Numbered from the stretch's first letter, positions 15,264-24,512 are shown. The stretch is DNA of 41,149 bases from Chrysochromulina tobinii (GCA_001275005.1 JWZX01003210.1:1-41149); one strand, 5' to 3'. Numbers and translations are program-made. The notes: generated by a model not told the origin, from the letters alone.

Positions 15264-17291
15264 TCAGAAGCTGAGTTTGTGCTCCTCTGCGGAGTAGCTA
15301 TACTCTTCGTCCGCAGAGGAGCTTGTGGTTTTGTTCCTCCTCTGCATCTGGCGAGGGTCGGAAGGGTCCTCGACCTCCTCACCAAGAGTTGAGCCACCGT
15401 GGCCCTTCCCGATGGATTTCGGTCCGTCGATCATCGGGATGCTGTCGGCGAGTCGGCCGATGGCCTTCATGGTGACCGTTGTCGCATGCTTGAGGCGTGT
15501 CCATGGGTTTGGGGACACCACCGGGATTTTGTTGACCGTGTCGCCAATGGCCGTTGTCGCCAGCTCAACATGCCGCTCGAGGGCCGTTTCCCAATACCCA
15601 TGAACACTCGAGCCCACGTCCTCCTCGCTGATCGCCTTGGGGAGATTTGCTTGCGAAGTAAGCCGCCCCTTGACGCCTGCCACCATGTCTTCCTCGGTGA
15701 GCACTCCCGATCCGTCCTTGTCCATCGACTCGAATAGCTTGGTGAAGAGGCGGACGTTGTCCATATCGATCACCCCGAGCCGGTCCATCATGCCGATGAC
15801 GAACTCGAACTTGTCCACGCCGCTCTGGTCCTTGTCGAGGCTTCTGAGCATGTCCAAGTCGAGCGTGCTTCGGAACATTTTGAGCTTCGCCAGTGCCATA
15901 CTGCGCTGCCTCCTCAGCTTGTTGACGTCGCCGACGATCGCGGCGAGGAGTGAGACGGAGATGACGATGTGGAAGAAGGCCCACATGTGGCCACCACTGG
16001 TGTTGATACGCACGTCTCCGTACCCGACGGTCGTCGCCGTGACGAGGCAGTGATAAAGGGCCAGACCAAAGTCCCAGCCTTCGAGTACGGAGAAGACGGC
16101 GGAGAAGCAGCACTGGATGGTGACGATGATGAGCGCGGGTACGAAGAGGTTTTTCGAGTAGAAGGCGAGAGGAGGGCGAGGCACTTTGAAGTCGGCGGTG
16201 CCATCGCCATCGATGTCGATCCCCTTTTGCGGGAAGATGCGCTCGAAGAATTCGCGTGAAGCTTCAAAGAGCGGGCTGAACAATTTCGAGATCAGCGAGG
16301 AGAGCTGCGCGAATACGATGCAGATGCCGAAGAAGATGTAGAAGATGGTGAAGGCCCTGGACCAGGGGGTGGTGGGATAGACGTCGCCATAGCCGACGGT
16401 CGACGCGGTCACCATCAAGAAGTACAAGGACTTCCAGACATCCCATCCCTCTTCGGCCATGTAGTACGCGCAGCCCGTGCCAAAGTAAAGGGCGCACCAG
16501 ACGAGACAGACGATTGCCTGAGTGACAGCACGCTTGTGGAGGCGTGCTCGGTGCACGTTACGGACCTCGCTCTGTGTCTGCACGGCCTGCTTCGCCCCGT
16601 GCTTCGCACCAGGAGCCTCTACGGCCTTCGGCATCGTCAGCAGGCTAGGGGAATCATGAGGCTCGACTGTAGTCGTGACGATCTCGTCGGGCTGCTCGTC
16701 GTCGAGCACATCCAGCACCCCTTGTGAGGACTGCCACAGTCCACGCAAGCGAGCCACCGTGACGGGCGCATCGGCAGGTGCACTGGATGCCGACAGGAGC
16801 CGACTGGCCGTGTTCGCGTGTTCCTCTTCCAACCTATTGGATGGGCTGGGCTCCTGCGATCTGCGATAGACCGATGACGAGGGGCTGACCGCCGCCGACC
16901 CGCCGAAATTGAGTGACGATTGGCTCGCCGCCGGCGATCCACCGAAATCGGGTGGCAGCCTCTCCTGTGACAGCCTCCTCTCACGAGCTTCGATTCCAGC
17001 CTCTATCCATGGCCTCAGAGGAGACCCGCCATGTTGGCCTTGGGAATTCGTCGAATGCAGCAGCGAGCCTTTTGCGTGCATGGCCTTCTCGGCTCGCTTG
17101 CGCGCGAGCGTCTGGATTGCGTTGGTCATCCGGCGCGCCTCCGCCCATTCGACAGCGTCGGCAGTAATCGGAGCCGTGTCTGACACGGATTCCATCGAGC
17201 GACCGGATGTGTCATTGGTGGGAGGATGAGAAGTCGAAATAAGCAGTTGAGACGTCGACGGCGCTGGCCGCACGACAGTGACGGTCTTCAT
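15264..17291 (-). CDS. Two-pore-domain K+ channel with C-terminal EF-hands
   Basis: 675 residues. Residues 1-240 are a polar, Ser-rich cytosolic region. Then M1 (IVCLVWCALYFGTGCAYY), pore loop 1 with the TVGYGD selectivity filter (298-303), M2, a linker, M3, pore loop 2 with a second TVGYGD (421-426) and M4. The C-terminus carries two EF-hands (DKDQSGVDKFEF ~486-497, DKDGSGVLTEED ~524-535), the layout of plant TPK channels. Known: such channels are K+ selective and gated by cytosolic Ca2+, often in vacuolar or other endomembranes. Unusual: a third Ca2+-loop-like sequence (DIDGDGTADF, ~359-368) lies in the linker between the two pore halves. The tail ends in acidic and Ser/Tyr-rich sequence. 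All in one exon. Confidence 0.92.
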   Translation of the reverse strand: MKTVTVVRPAPSTSQLLISTSHPPTNDTSGRSMESVSDTAPITADAVEWAEARRMTNAIQTLARKRAEKAMHAKGSLLHSTNSQGQHGGSPLRPWIEAGIEARERRLSQERLPPDFGGSPAASQSSLNFGGSAAVSPSSSVYRRSQEPSPSNRLEEEHANTASRLLSASSAPADAPVTVARLRGLWQSSQGVLDVLDDEQPDEIVTTTVEPHDSPSLLTMPKAVEAPGAKHGAKQAVQTQSEVRNVHRARLHKRAVTQAIVCLVWCALYFGTGCAYYMAEEGWDVWKSLYFLMVTASTVGYGDVYPTTPWSRAFTIFYIFFGICIVFAQLSSLISKLFSPLFEASREFFERIFPQKGIDIDGDGTADFKVPRPPLAFYSKNLFVPALIIVTIQCCFSAVFSVLEGWDFGLALYHCLVTATTVGYGDVRINTSGGHMWAFFHIVISVSLLAAIVGDVNKLRRQRSMALAKLKMFRSTLDLDMLRSLDKDQSGVDKFEFVIGMMDRLGVIDMDNVRLFTKLFESMDKDGSGVLTEEDMVAGVKGRLTSQANLPKAISEEDVGSSVHGYWETALERHVELATTAIGDTVNKIPVVSPNPWTRLKHATTVTMKAIGRLADSIPMIDGPKSIGKGHGGSTLGEEVEDPSDPRQMQRRNKTTSSSADEEYSYSAEEHKLSF

Positions 17292-17746
17292 GAGATCCCA
17301 GAGTGATTAGGCGCGCTGGCCCAGTGCCGTGTCAACGGCAAGACTTGAACGTAGCAGCGGCAAGTCGAAACTGTGATCAGCTTCAGCTTCCAGACGCGCG
17401 TCTCCCCCTCAGCCGAGCCCTATCACTCCAGACTCGGACATGCCCTGGCTGTGTCTTCGTCACAAAGAAATTCTTTGGAAAAGTTGCCTAATATGGGCAT
17501 GCATCTGCCAGTCAATCACATCGGCTGCATGCAGGCGCGCGTTTGAAATGCACGTGCTCGTGTAGTCGGATCCGCGCACGCCACGATGAGGGGAATCCTT
17601 CGGGCTTCAAGGCGGGGTGAAGCGCGGCCGATGTGTTTCGTTCACAGTGTTTCGTGGATCGCCTCCTCCACAGCCGGCATGCTCTCATGTGCTCTCCCAA
17701 CGCCTCGGCGGTGAGAAGAAGGTGGGCGTCGCCTTGCCCCCGAAGC
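17292..17746. other. Intergenic, upstream of the K+ channel
   Basis: About 450 bases expected to hold the K+ channel promoter. Short frames on both strands show no recognisable protein. No repeat or RNA gene seen. Confidence 0.4.
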
Positions 17747-18004
17747 TCAGAGTGCACGCGCGCTCAAACTGTCCACCGCCGCCGCGTGCGCGACTGCGGC
17801 GCGATTGGGGCGACCGGCATCGACAGAAGCCGCACGTTCCACGTTGCCGCGACGGATGCACGGATCAGAGTCGCTGCTGTCGTGCCCATCGAGCAGCTGG
17901 AACGACCACCAACGTAACTCGAAGCGCGCCTTGATGGTCGTGCGTTCGTAGTTCGTGAACTCGCCTGCGACGATCCGGGCAATGTGCCCGATGGCCAGCC
18001 GCGG
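17747..18004 (-). CDS. Unassigned exon-like frame, possible 3' exon of the NYN gene
   Basis: The minus strand here is open for 85 codons to a TGA at 17749-17747, with no ATG of its own. The composition is protein-like (LAIGHIARIVAGEFTNYE, then RFELRWWSFQLLDGHDSSDS) and it ends in an Ala-rich tail. A stop lies just upstream at about 18019. A spliced reading is possible: a donor GTATGA just before the stop of the NYN gene (18155) and an acceptor AAG at 18006-18005 would remove 151 bases in phase 0 and extend that protein by this segment. No domain recognised. It may equally be a remnant of an unrelated gene. Confidence 0.3.
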   Translation of the reverse strand, partial: PRLAIGHIARIVAGEFTNYERTTIKARFELRWWSFQLLDGHDSSDSDPCIRRGNVERAASVDAGRPNRAAVAHAAAVDSLSARAL

Positions 18005-18149
18005 CTTTCCATAACGGTTTCACATAACGGTTTTCCATGGCTCATCGACCTCTCAGTGGAATTGTCGTTTGTGGTGCGCGGTACATGCTATAGCTCCTGC
18101 CGATATGATTGCCGCGGAGACCACGCCGCCCGTCGTCCGGGTACCACCA

Positions 18150-19274
18150 TCATACTTGCACAGAGGCTGCACGGCGGTTGCCCTTCTTGCCAAGCACGGC
18201 AGGCGGACCACTCCGATCATTCCTCTGCTCATCCATATGCGCTGGCGCGCGCGAGACAAGCTTGACATCGATGGCGCAGGGCCCCTTGTGATTCGAACCG
18301 AGAGCATATGAGACCAGGTCACCAGGCCGCAGCGAACGTTGCTTGCCTTCATGGCTGCAGGCAGCGCACAGCGCCTTGTGGTTCACATAGAGCTCTTTGC
18401 CATGCTGCACCGGCGACAAAAACCCATAACCCTTGGGCCCGTTCCAGAGGGAACATCTGGCCGCATAGCGCACTGGCTCAGCTGCGGCTTTATCGGCCGC
18501 CGCCTTCTCCGCTGCGGCCTTTTCGGCCGCCGCTTTCTCGGCCGCTGCCTTCTCCGCCGCTGCCTTCACCGCCTCAGCCTCCTCTGCCAAGCAGACTTTG
18601 CATCGACGCACGGCTGCGCTCTTCTTCAGCTGCGCTGATGAGAAGGCTTCTTTGGGACGTCGCTCCTTGCACAGCGAGCAGAGCGACCCGGCGCTCTCGA
18701 CCGCAGACGGTGGGGCTGGTGCTGGCGACTCTGCAGCCGCTGCTGGTGCTGGTGCTGGTGCCGTGCACACGATATCACGCCACAAATGCGTCTCCGTCGC
18801 CGAATGCGCGAGCGCGTTGTAGTGTGCCGAGCCGTGAAGCGCCGTTGTGAGCAGCACCGTCGGCCCGCCGCGCTCCTTGACTCGGCGTAGCTGTTCTATG
18901 AAGTCCATGTCCGCCGTGATAAAGACGACAGCGGTGGCCGCGCCGATCGGGAGCAGTGCAAGGTCTCGCTCTAGCCGAGCGTTCAGCTTGCGATCGGCGT
19001 CCTCGCGCTTGGACGACGCGAGCACCTGCTCCACATTTGCGCGGTTGAGCGCGTCGCGCATCCTCGTTCCAACCGAATCCGGGTTAAAGAAGGCCGTGAT
19101 CAACCCGACGACGCCCGCGCCCCACAGGCCGCGCGTCTCGAGCCAGCGCTCGAGCGCACGCACGGCCTCGACGGTGTCGATGCCCGAGGGAACGCTGACA
19201 TTCTCGATATCCCACAGCACGCGCGTGTGCCGCTGCACCTCCGGCGTCGAGAAAAGCGAGAGAACAGGGCCCAT
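18150..19274 (-). CDS. NYN-domain RNase-like protein with Stc1-like zinc finger and cold-shock domain
   Basis: 374 residues. The N-terminus (~15-175) is a NYN/PIN-like domain of the MARF1/limkain type: VLWDIENVSVP, later DADRKLNARL and VVFITADMDFIEQL, supplying the acidic residues that bind Mg2+ in this nuclease fold. At ~200-230 is a CxxC...CxxC module with FSSAQLKK between the pairs, like the Stc1 zinc finger. Then a helix of AAAEK pentapeptides (four plus one AAADK), and at ~275-345 a cold-shock-like domain (CSLWNGPKGYGFLSP, KELYVNHKAL, LRPGDLVSYALGSN). The parts together point to RNA binding and possibly RNA cleavage. In fission yeast, Stc1 links RNAi to chromatin; whether that holds here is unknown. 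A spliced extension to 17747 is possible. Confidence 0.78.
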   Translation of the reverse strand: MGPVLSLFSTPEVQRHTRVLWDIENVSVPSGIDTVEAVRALERWLETRGLWGAGVVGLITAFFNPDSVGTRMRDALNRANVEQVLASSKREDADRKLNARLERDLALLPIGAATAVVFITADMDFIEQLRRVKERGGPTVLLTTALHGSAHYNALAHSATETHLWRDIVCTAPAPAPAAAAESPAPAPPSAVESAGSLCSLCKERRPKEAFSSAQLKKSAAVRRCKVCLAEEAEAVKAAAEKAAAEKAAAEKAAAEKAAADKAAAEPVRYAARCSLWNGPKGYGFLSPVQHGKELYVNHKALCAACSHEGKQRSLRPGDLVSYALGSNHKGPCAIDVKLVSRAPAHMDEQRNDRSGPPAVLGKKGNRRAASVQV

Positions 19275-19706
19275 CGTGCTGTAAAATTATTTTTAGAAGT
19301 TTGGGGGTTCAGCCCAATACTACCGGGTATTTGTTTACATAAGTGTGGTGTTGCACCGTGGGAATAGAAGTATCCTGAGCACGAACAAAACATGGCGGAC
19401 CCGACCGTCGCGCGATCCGTCCGCCGCGGCGCGACCGTCGACATGCGTCGCGGAATCGTTTCTTCATACCAATGTTTCATACATGAGATTACTTAGGGAG
19501 AGAATCAACTCAGATCTCAGTGGCACTCGAGACCGTTCCGTATGTGTACTGAAAAGGAGTAGGAGATTAGAGACGTCAGATCACAATGCGACGGGGTCCG
19601 GGACGCGACAAAGGTCGACCCTCACTCATCACTCTCCGTCTTCCTGCCATCTCCCCGATGACAAGCGTTGGAGAACACACAGGTTCTGGAGGGTTGGGGC
19701 TAACCC
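19275..19706. other. Intergenic between elongase and NYN genes
   Basis: About 430 bases, lower GC, holding the NYN gene promoter and the elongase 3' end. Short frames only, none recognisable. No repeat seen. Confidence 0.4.
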
Positions 19707-20714
19707 TTACTTGGCCTTTTTCTTCTTCTCACCTTCGCCGCCGCCGAGCACGCCGAAGAACTGGTAGAGCAGTGTCATGTTAAAGACGAAGTTGCCCACG
19801 AGGGCGCGTGAGCCACGGCACTCGGCACCGGTAGCGAGCAGGTAGAGCGTGACGAAATAGCACGCAGCCGACGTGCCGAATTGGATGATCTGGAACTGCG
19901 TCACGAGACGCTTCCACGGCACGGGCAGGTTGAGCACGCGACGGAAGTAGTAGTAGTACATGACCACGTGGACGGCTGTGTTGAAGAGGAGACCACCGAA
20001 CTGCAGCGTCTGCACGTATTCGAGCCACGCCCACGCCATCACCAGCACGACCGCATGGTGATATACGTGGAGGAAGAAGTGGGGCGGCGGCCGGCCCTTG
20101 AGGAGCTGCAGCACGGTGTCGAGCAGCTCGTAGTACTTGGAGAGGTAATAAATGTACGACCAAAAGAAGAGCGCGCCGCGCGGCTCCGTCTTGGCCGCCT
20201 CGCAGAAGAAAAAGTACATGCCGCCGAGCGCGCCGGCTTCGGCTGGCGGCGCGACCGCCTCCTGCTGCACGCGCAGCACGAGCTCGCGGAGCGTGCCAAC
20301 GAACATGATCAGCGAGCCGACGCACAGGATCATGTTGTGCACCGCTTGCAGCATCTTTGTCTCGACGCCCTTGCCGCCGCGCACCTTGCCCATGTAATAA
20401 TTGAGGCAGAGCACGACAACGACGTACACGGCGCCGGCGGTGAGCGGCGCGTAGACTGACGAGAGCGGCGCGGCGTGGAAGTCAAACTCATCGAAGTCAA
20501 ACAGGCCAGGTGGTGGTGGTGGTGGCGGTAGCGGTGAAGATGGCGATTGACCCTGCGCGGCGATGGGAACGACGTCAGGGCTGCAGGTCGTGATTGGAGG
20601 GCACAGCAGGGGCGTCCAAGGCGCGGCGGGTTCTAAGCAGCTCCCGCGGCAAAGCCGCACCATTTCGTCCCGAAAGGAGAGCTGACGTGTGAGATCGCGA
20701 TCTCTTTCAAACAT
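19707..20714 (-). CDS. ELO-family very-long-chain fatty acid elongase (3-ketoacyl-CoA synthase)
   Basis: 335 residues with about six to seven hydrophobic segments. ELO signatures appear in order: KYYELLDT, the catalytic His box HVYHH, HVVMYYYYF, and TQFQIIQF. Enzymes of this family sit in the ER and condense malonyl-CoA with acyl-CoA, adding two carbons; many haptophyte members elongate polyunsaturated fatty acids. The substrate cannot be read from the sequence. The C-terminus EKKKKAK fits a KKxx ER-retrieval signal. The first ~85 residues are unusual: a polar leader, a Pro tract and FDFDEFDF before the first membrane helix. A later Met (MVRLCRG, residue 18) could be the true start. Confidence 0.9.
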   Translation of the reverse strand: MFERDRDLTRQLSFRDEMVRLCRGSCLEPAAPWTPLLCPPITTCSPDVVPIAAQGQSPSSPLPPPPPPPGLFDFDEFDFHAAPLSSVYAPLTAGAVYVVVVLCLNYYMGKVRGGKGVETKMLQAVHNMILCVGSLIMFVGTLRELVLRVQQEAVAPPAEAGALGGMYFFFCEAAKTEPRGALFFWSYIYYLSKYYELLDTVLQLLKGRPPPHFFLHVYHHAVVLVMAWAWLEYVQTLQFGGLLFNTAVHVVMYYYYFRRVLNLPVPWKRLVTQFQIIQFGTSAACYFVTLYLLATGAECRGSRALVGNFVFNMTLLYQFFGVLGGGEGEKKKKAK

Positions 20715-20813
20715 CAGAAAAGTGTCAAGGAACTCCTTAGCGTGAATTCATAACAAGAACGTGACTGGGCCACTGTTGTGACTTGTGTAATCCATGGCGC
20801 TATGTATGGATGC

Positions 20814-23800
20814 TCATGGTTTGCGCTTGTAAGCAATCAAGTATTCGGGATAGACGTACTCGCCATGCGTGACAATGATCTCGCGGAAGCGCATGATCTT
20901 GGGCCCCAACTCAGCCAGCAGTGAGTGGTGGCGCACTGGTGGGTCGACAGCGCCACCAGTGTCAATGTTGGCGAGCTCTCGGTCCTCTACCGCCCACACA
21001 GAACGTGACGTGTTGTCCATGTTCTGCTTCGCGTCTTGCGTCCGCACGGGCAGGCCGAGTGCGACGCGGCAGACGAGGCAATAGAAGACTGGGTCGCTTG
21101 TCGTGCCTGGGTGTGCGCCGCCCGCTGGGTAGAGCAGCTTGTGAAGCGCACTGAAATCCTTGTTCAGCTCCGGCTCCGGGTCCGGGAACACATACTGGTC
21201 AATTTTGGCGGCATCCTCTGCTAAGTATGTGCCGTTGCCAAAAAGCCCGCCAGAGAAGCGCTCGTTGAGCCCATCGTTCAGCAGATCCGGCAAAACTTCT
21301 GGCTTCGTGCCATGCAACAAGTAGTGCTCGTGCGACTGGGCGTCAACGCTTCCGGGCATTTTCTTGGCAAGATCCGCGAGCTCAATGTTCGTGCTCGGCG
21401 CCTTGTATGTGTTGCACCTTTCCACACGCTCGACGTCGTTGCCCACCTTGCTCCGCCCCGTGCGAAAGCGCTCGTACAGCCTGGGGTGCTCGATACGCCA
21501 CGCGCGCTGCAGCTCGAGCTTAGTGTACTTGCCGGCCCACTTGACATCGCGCCCCAGGCCCAACTCGTGCGGCTTGGTCGTGCACAGGAAGCGCTGGAGC
21601 AGTTCGTACGTCTTCCCGTCGTTGCCTGCGTTCACTTCATGCACAGCGTAGCCGCGGTCCGAGCTGAGTGCCATCGCCTGCTCCCAGTACGAGGGTAGTC
21701 CAAACCGTTGTCCAAACCGTTGTCTCATAGAATCCTTGAACTTATCGACCTGCTGTCTCTTGTCTTGCAGCCTTGCCTCGTGTGTCGGACGAGCGGCTAT
21801 GAGCTTGCTCAGTTCATTCTCGTATACGGCGCGCTCAGAGCCTTGTACCTTGAGCCGCTTCCCAATGCACATGCCGCCAGCGACGTACGAATCAAGCTCA
21901 CTTTGCAGCAGCCGCGACTGCACGTTGATCGTGACAATCTCCGACTGGATCTGCACAATCTCCGAAGTGAACCTGTGCAGCTGGCCCACGGCGTCCGACA
22001 CCTGAACCGCTGCCGACTCGAGGCTGCGAGCCTGCGCCTGTGCAGCTGCTCGAACCGCTACCTCGGCCGCCCGCAGGTTGTTCTCGCTGTCTTTGATTCT
22101 TTTGTTCGCTGCGTTGCTCTGCTCCTGCAGTTGCGTAATCAGCGCCTCTCGCACCGCCGCCGCGTCACCATCGCTAGCTGCAGACGCCTGCGCCTGCCGC
22201 AGCCGTTGCTCCACAGACGCCGCGGCTTCTTTGGCTTGCTCGAGCTCGTACTTCGCAGCTTCTTTGGCTTGCTCGAGCTCGAGCTCGTTCTTCGCATCCA
22301 TGGCTACCATCGCTGCGTCTGCTGCCACTGCACCAGCCGTTGCCGCGTCGATCTCGCTCGCACCCGCCATCACGGCATTGCACGCCGCGGCCGCCGCTTC
22401 CATCGCCACGGCCATCGGCATCCCATGCATGGTGGCCGCTCTGCTGGCAGCCACAGCGGCATTGAACGCCTCCGGGCTCGCGCCCCGAACGGAGGCATTG
22501 GCCGCCGCTTCGAACATGGCGACAGCCACCTTGGCCTGGTCGATCGGAGCAGGGGCCACCCTGCCGCTCCGCTTCGAAAACATGCGCAGCAGTGGCGGTG
22601 GCGTAGCAGTCGGCGGCGGAGCAGGCAGCGGCCGAGAATGCGCGATTGCCAGCGCCTCTCGCGCAATACCGAGCGGATCGCTGTGCGATCGAGAGCAGCG
22701 CAGCAGCTTAAGGCCATGCTTCACGAGCTCGTTCTCCGCCTTGATGCGCAACGCGGTCTCCGCCATCACCGTCTGATTGGCGCGCTCGAGCCGCGTGCGC
22801 AGCCGCAGGAGCTCCTGCTCGTGCGCCTCCTCAGCGTCCTTGAGCCGCTCGAGCTCCTCGAGCTGCGCGCGCAGCTCCTCTATCTCGGCCTTCTCCGCGC
22901 TCGAGCGCGCCTCCATCTCCGCCTTTAGCTCGGCGATAAGCTTTGAAATCGGGTCGCGGTTGATCACCGCGCGGTTCACAATCTTCTTGGCCGAAGCCGC
23001 GTAGCGAAGCGTCGAGAGTGTCTCCTCGTAGTCCGCCGCGCCCGGCGTGATCGCCGCGAGCATCGCCGCGCGCGAGTTTCCGCCGAGACAGTCCTTGAGC
23101 AGCCACGTGAGCATCGAGTCGCGGTGCGGAACGTGCCCGGCCTCCGCCCCTTCGGCTAGCTTGCGGATCACCATCGAGAGCGTCAGGAGCGACTTGTTGA
23201 TTGCGCCGCCCTCCTTGAGCTGCTGCCCCTGTGCTTCGGTGCGTTTCGCTCGCTCCGAGCCGGCGAGGTCGACGAGGTAGATCTTGGAGCGCACCTCGGT
23301 CACGACCTCCTGGCCTTCCGAGTTGCGCTGCAACCGCGCCTGCAGCAGCGACACTATGAACATCGCGTGCGAGCGCGACGAAGTCGCGTTCATCGCCGTC
23401 TCCGCGACGCGCCGCCGCCCATCGCCCTCCTCCATCAGCTGCGCCATTTGCTCGGGTCCGTCAACGGCAACGGCCTTGAGGCCTTCGACGTACGGTCCAA
23501 GCTTCTTGTGCTCGCGCACCTTCAGCGGCTTCGCATTCGCATCGGTGCCGCCGTCCGCCACCAGCAGGTCGCGCAGCTTCTCCATGTAGATCTCGAGGTA
23601 CGAGACGTGCAGCTTGATGGTCACGCGCTCGTCGGCCGTCGAGGCGCCGACGAGAGCGGTGCGGCGCACGAACAGCTCCTCGATGAATTGGGGCGTGATG
23701 CCCGGCTCGTCGGCCGTACCCGCCATTGAGAACGTCTTGCCGGAGCCCGTGTGCCCGTACGCGAACAAAACGGCATTGTAGCCCTGCAGCCCGTCGTCGA

Positions 23801-24107
23801 GCAGGCGGCGCCCGAGCGCCTCGTACACCTCCTTCTGGCTGCGGTGGTGGGCGTCGGCGGGATCGAAGCTCCAGAACGCGTGGTCGAAGAGAAATTCCTG
23901 CTCCTCGCCAGTCTGTGGGTGCCACACCACCACCTTGCCGTTCGGTACGCCCTCGTCCTCGTTCTGCATTTTAACGATCAGCTTCTGCTCGTCGGCGGTC
24001 TTCTCGCGAGTCCAGGGCCGGCAGCGGACGGCCACCACCACCTTCGCCGCCTCTTCCTGGCCAGCCGACGTCATCGTCAGCAAGCTGGTTTGGCTGGGTG
24101 GCGCCAT
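20814..24107 (-). CDS. Kinesin motor fused to a PARP catalytic domain
   Basis: Start chosen at 24107 (MAPPSQTS); the frame also runs upstream to 24227, but that part reads like 5' UTR. 1097 residues in one exon. Kinesin motor ~22-370: P-loop GHTGSGKT 118-125, NATSSRSH, DLAGSERAKRT, and a C-terminal part (WLLKDCLGGNSRAAMLAAIT, then YEETLSTLRYA, VINRDP) closest to kinesin-3. Then coiled coil, an Ala-rich region (~540-680), more coiled coil, and a C-terminal PARP domain (~840-1097). The PARP part has LLHGT (His ~932), FGNGTYLAED (Tyr ~961) and YPEYLIAY (Glu ~1088), the H-Y-E triad, and is closest to tankyrase. Known: H-Y-E enzymes use NAD+ to make poly(ADP-ribose). A microtubule motor carrying ADP-ribosyltransferase cargo activity is the inference. 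Confidence 0.9.
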   Translation of the reverse strand: MAPPSQTSLLTMTSAGQEEAAKVVVAVRCRPWTREKTADEQKLIVKMQNEDEGVPNGKVVVWHPQTGEEQEFLFDHAFWSFDPADAHHRSQKEVYEALGRRLLDDGLQGYNAVLFAYGHTGSGKTFSMAGTADEPGITPQFIEELFVRRTALVGASTADERVTIKLHVSYLEIYMEKLRDLLVADGGTDANAKPLKVREHKKLGPYVEGLKAVAVDGPEQMAQLMEEGDGRRRVAETAMNATSSRSHAMFIVSLLQARLQRNSEGQEVVTEVRSKIYLVDLAGSERAKRTEAQGQQLKEGGAINKSLLTLSMVIRKLAEGAEAGHVPHRDSMLTWLLKDCLGGNSRAAMLAAITPGAADYEETLSTLRYAASAKKIVNRAVINRDPISKLIAELKAEMEARSSAEKAEIEELRAQLEELERLKDAEEAHEQELLRLRTRLERANQTVMAETALRIKAENELVKHGLKLLRCSRSHSDPLGIAREALAIAHSRPLPAPPPTATPPPLLRMFSKRSGRVAPAPIDQAKVAVAMFEAAANASVRGASPEAFNAAVAASRAATMHGMPMAVAMEAAAAACNAVMAGASEIDAATAGAVAADAAMVAMDAKNELELEQAKEAAKYELEQAKEAAASVEQRLRQAQASAASDGDAAAVREALITQLQEQSNAANKRIKDSENNLRAAEVAVRAAAQAQARSLESAAVQVSDAVGQLHRFTSEIVQIQSEIVTINVQSRLLQSELDSYVAGGMCIGKRLKVQGSERAVYENELSKLIAARPTHEARLQDKRQQVDKFKDSMRQRFGQRFGLPSYWEQAMALSSDRGYAVHEVNAGNDGKTYELLQRFLCTTKPHELGLGRDVKWAGKYTKLELQRAWRIEHPRLYERFRTGRSKVGNDVERVERCNTYKAPSTNIELADLAKKMPGSVDAQSHEHYLLHGTKPEVLPDLLNDGLNERFSGGLFGNGTYLAEDAAKIDQYVFPDPEPELNKDFSALHKLLYPAGGAHPGTTSDPVFYCLVCRVALGLPVRTQDAKQNMDNTSRSVWAVEDRELANIDTGGAVDPPVRHHSLLAELGPKIMRFREIIVTHGEYVYPEYLIAYKRKP

Positions 24108-24176
24108 GTGTGGGGCAGGCCGCGAGTACGACCCTGTTAATAGGAACTTCACATAAAACAGAACTTGACAAAATGT

Positions 24177-24512
24177 GGGGGGAGCCCGGACACACACGGA
24201 GCACACACGGGACACACGGGCGCACACGGATCACACGGATCACACAGACGAACCTCACGACCATCCAAATCCTTAAAAATCCACCAAAACTTACCCACAG
24301 CATGACAGCGCGACGACCAAGGCGACGACCGAAACCGCGGCCGACTCAACAGCCGCCGCAGCCCCGGAGCCGACCGCTCCCCGCGGCCGACTCAGAAGAG
24401 CCCCCCCCAGCGAACCCGACCCTGCCGCCACCCGCTCCCAGAACCCAGAACGTCTCCCGCTCTCCCGCCGCGCGTCGAAGCACGAAGGCGGTCGGCGAAA
24501 CATGTACCGGTA
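24177..24512 (+). mobile_element. Dispersed element copy A
   Basis: Begins GGGGGGAGCCCGGACACAC, runs through CACACGG repeats, then ACGAACCTCACGACC, a CGACGACCGAAACCGCGGCC-like block, and ends GGCGGTCGGCGAAAC followed by TACCGGTA. It matches copy C (38572-38876, opposite orientation) over nearly its whole length and copy B (28258-28336) over its first part. The left terminal repeat seen in copy C is missing or eroded here. Both long copies keep one shared open frame (PRPTQQP...PLPAADSEE). It lies just upstream of the kinesin start, head-to-head with it. Confidence 0.7.

Noticed and set aside
21708-22928. Plus-strand frame of 406 codons over the kinesin-PARP gene
   Set aside because: Antisense of the coiled-coil and motor region; Arg/Leu/His-rich with no recognisable domain.
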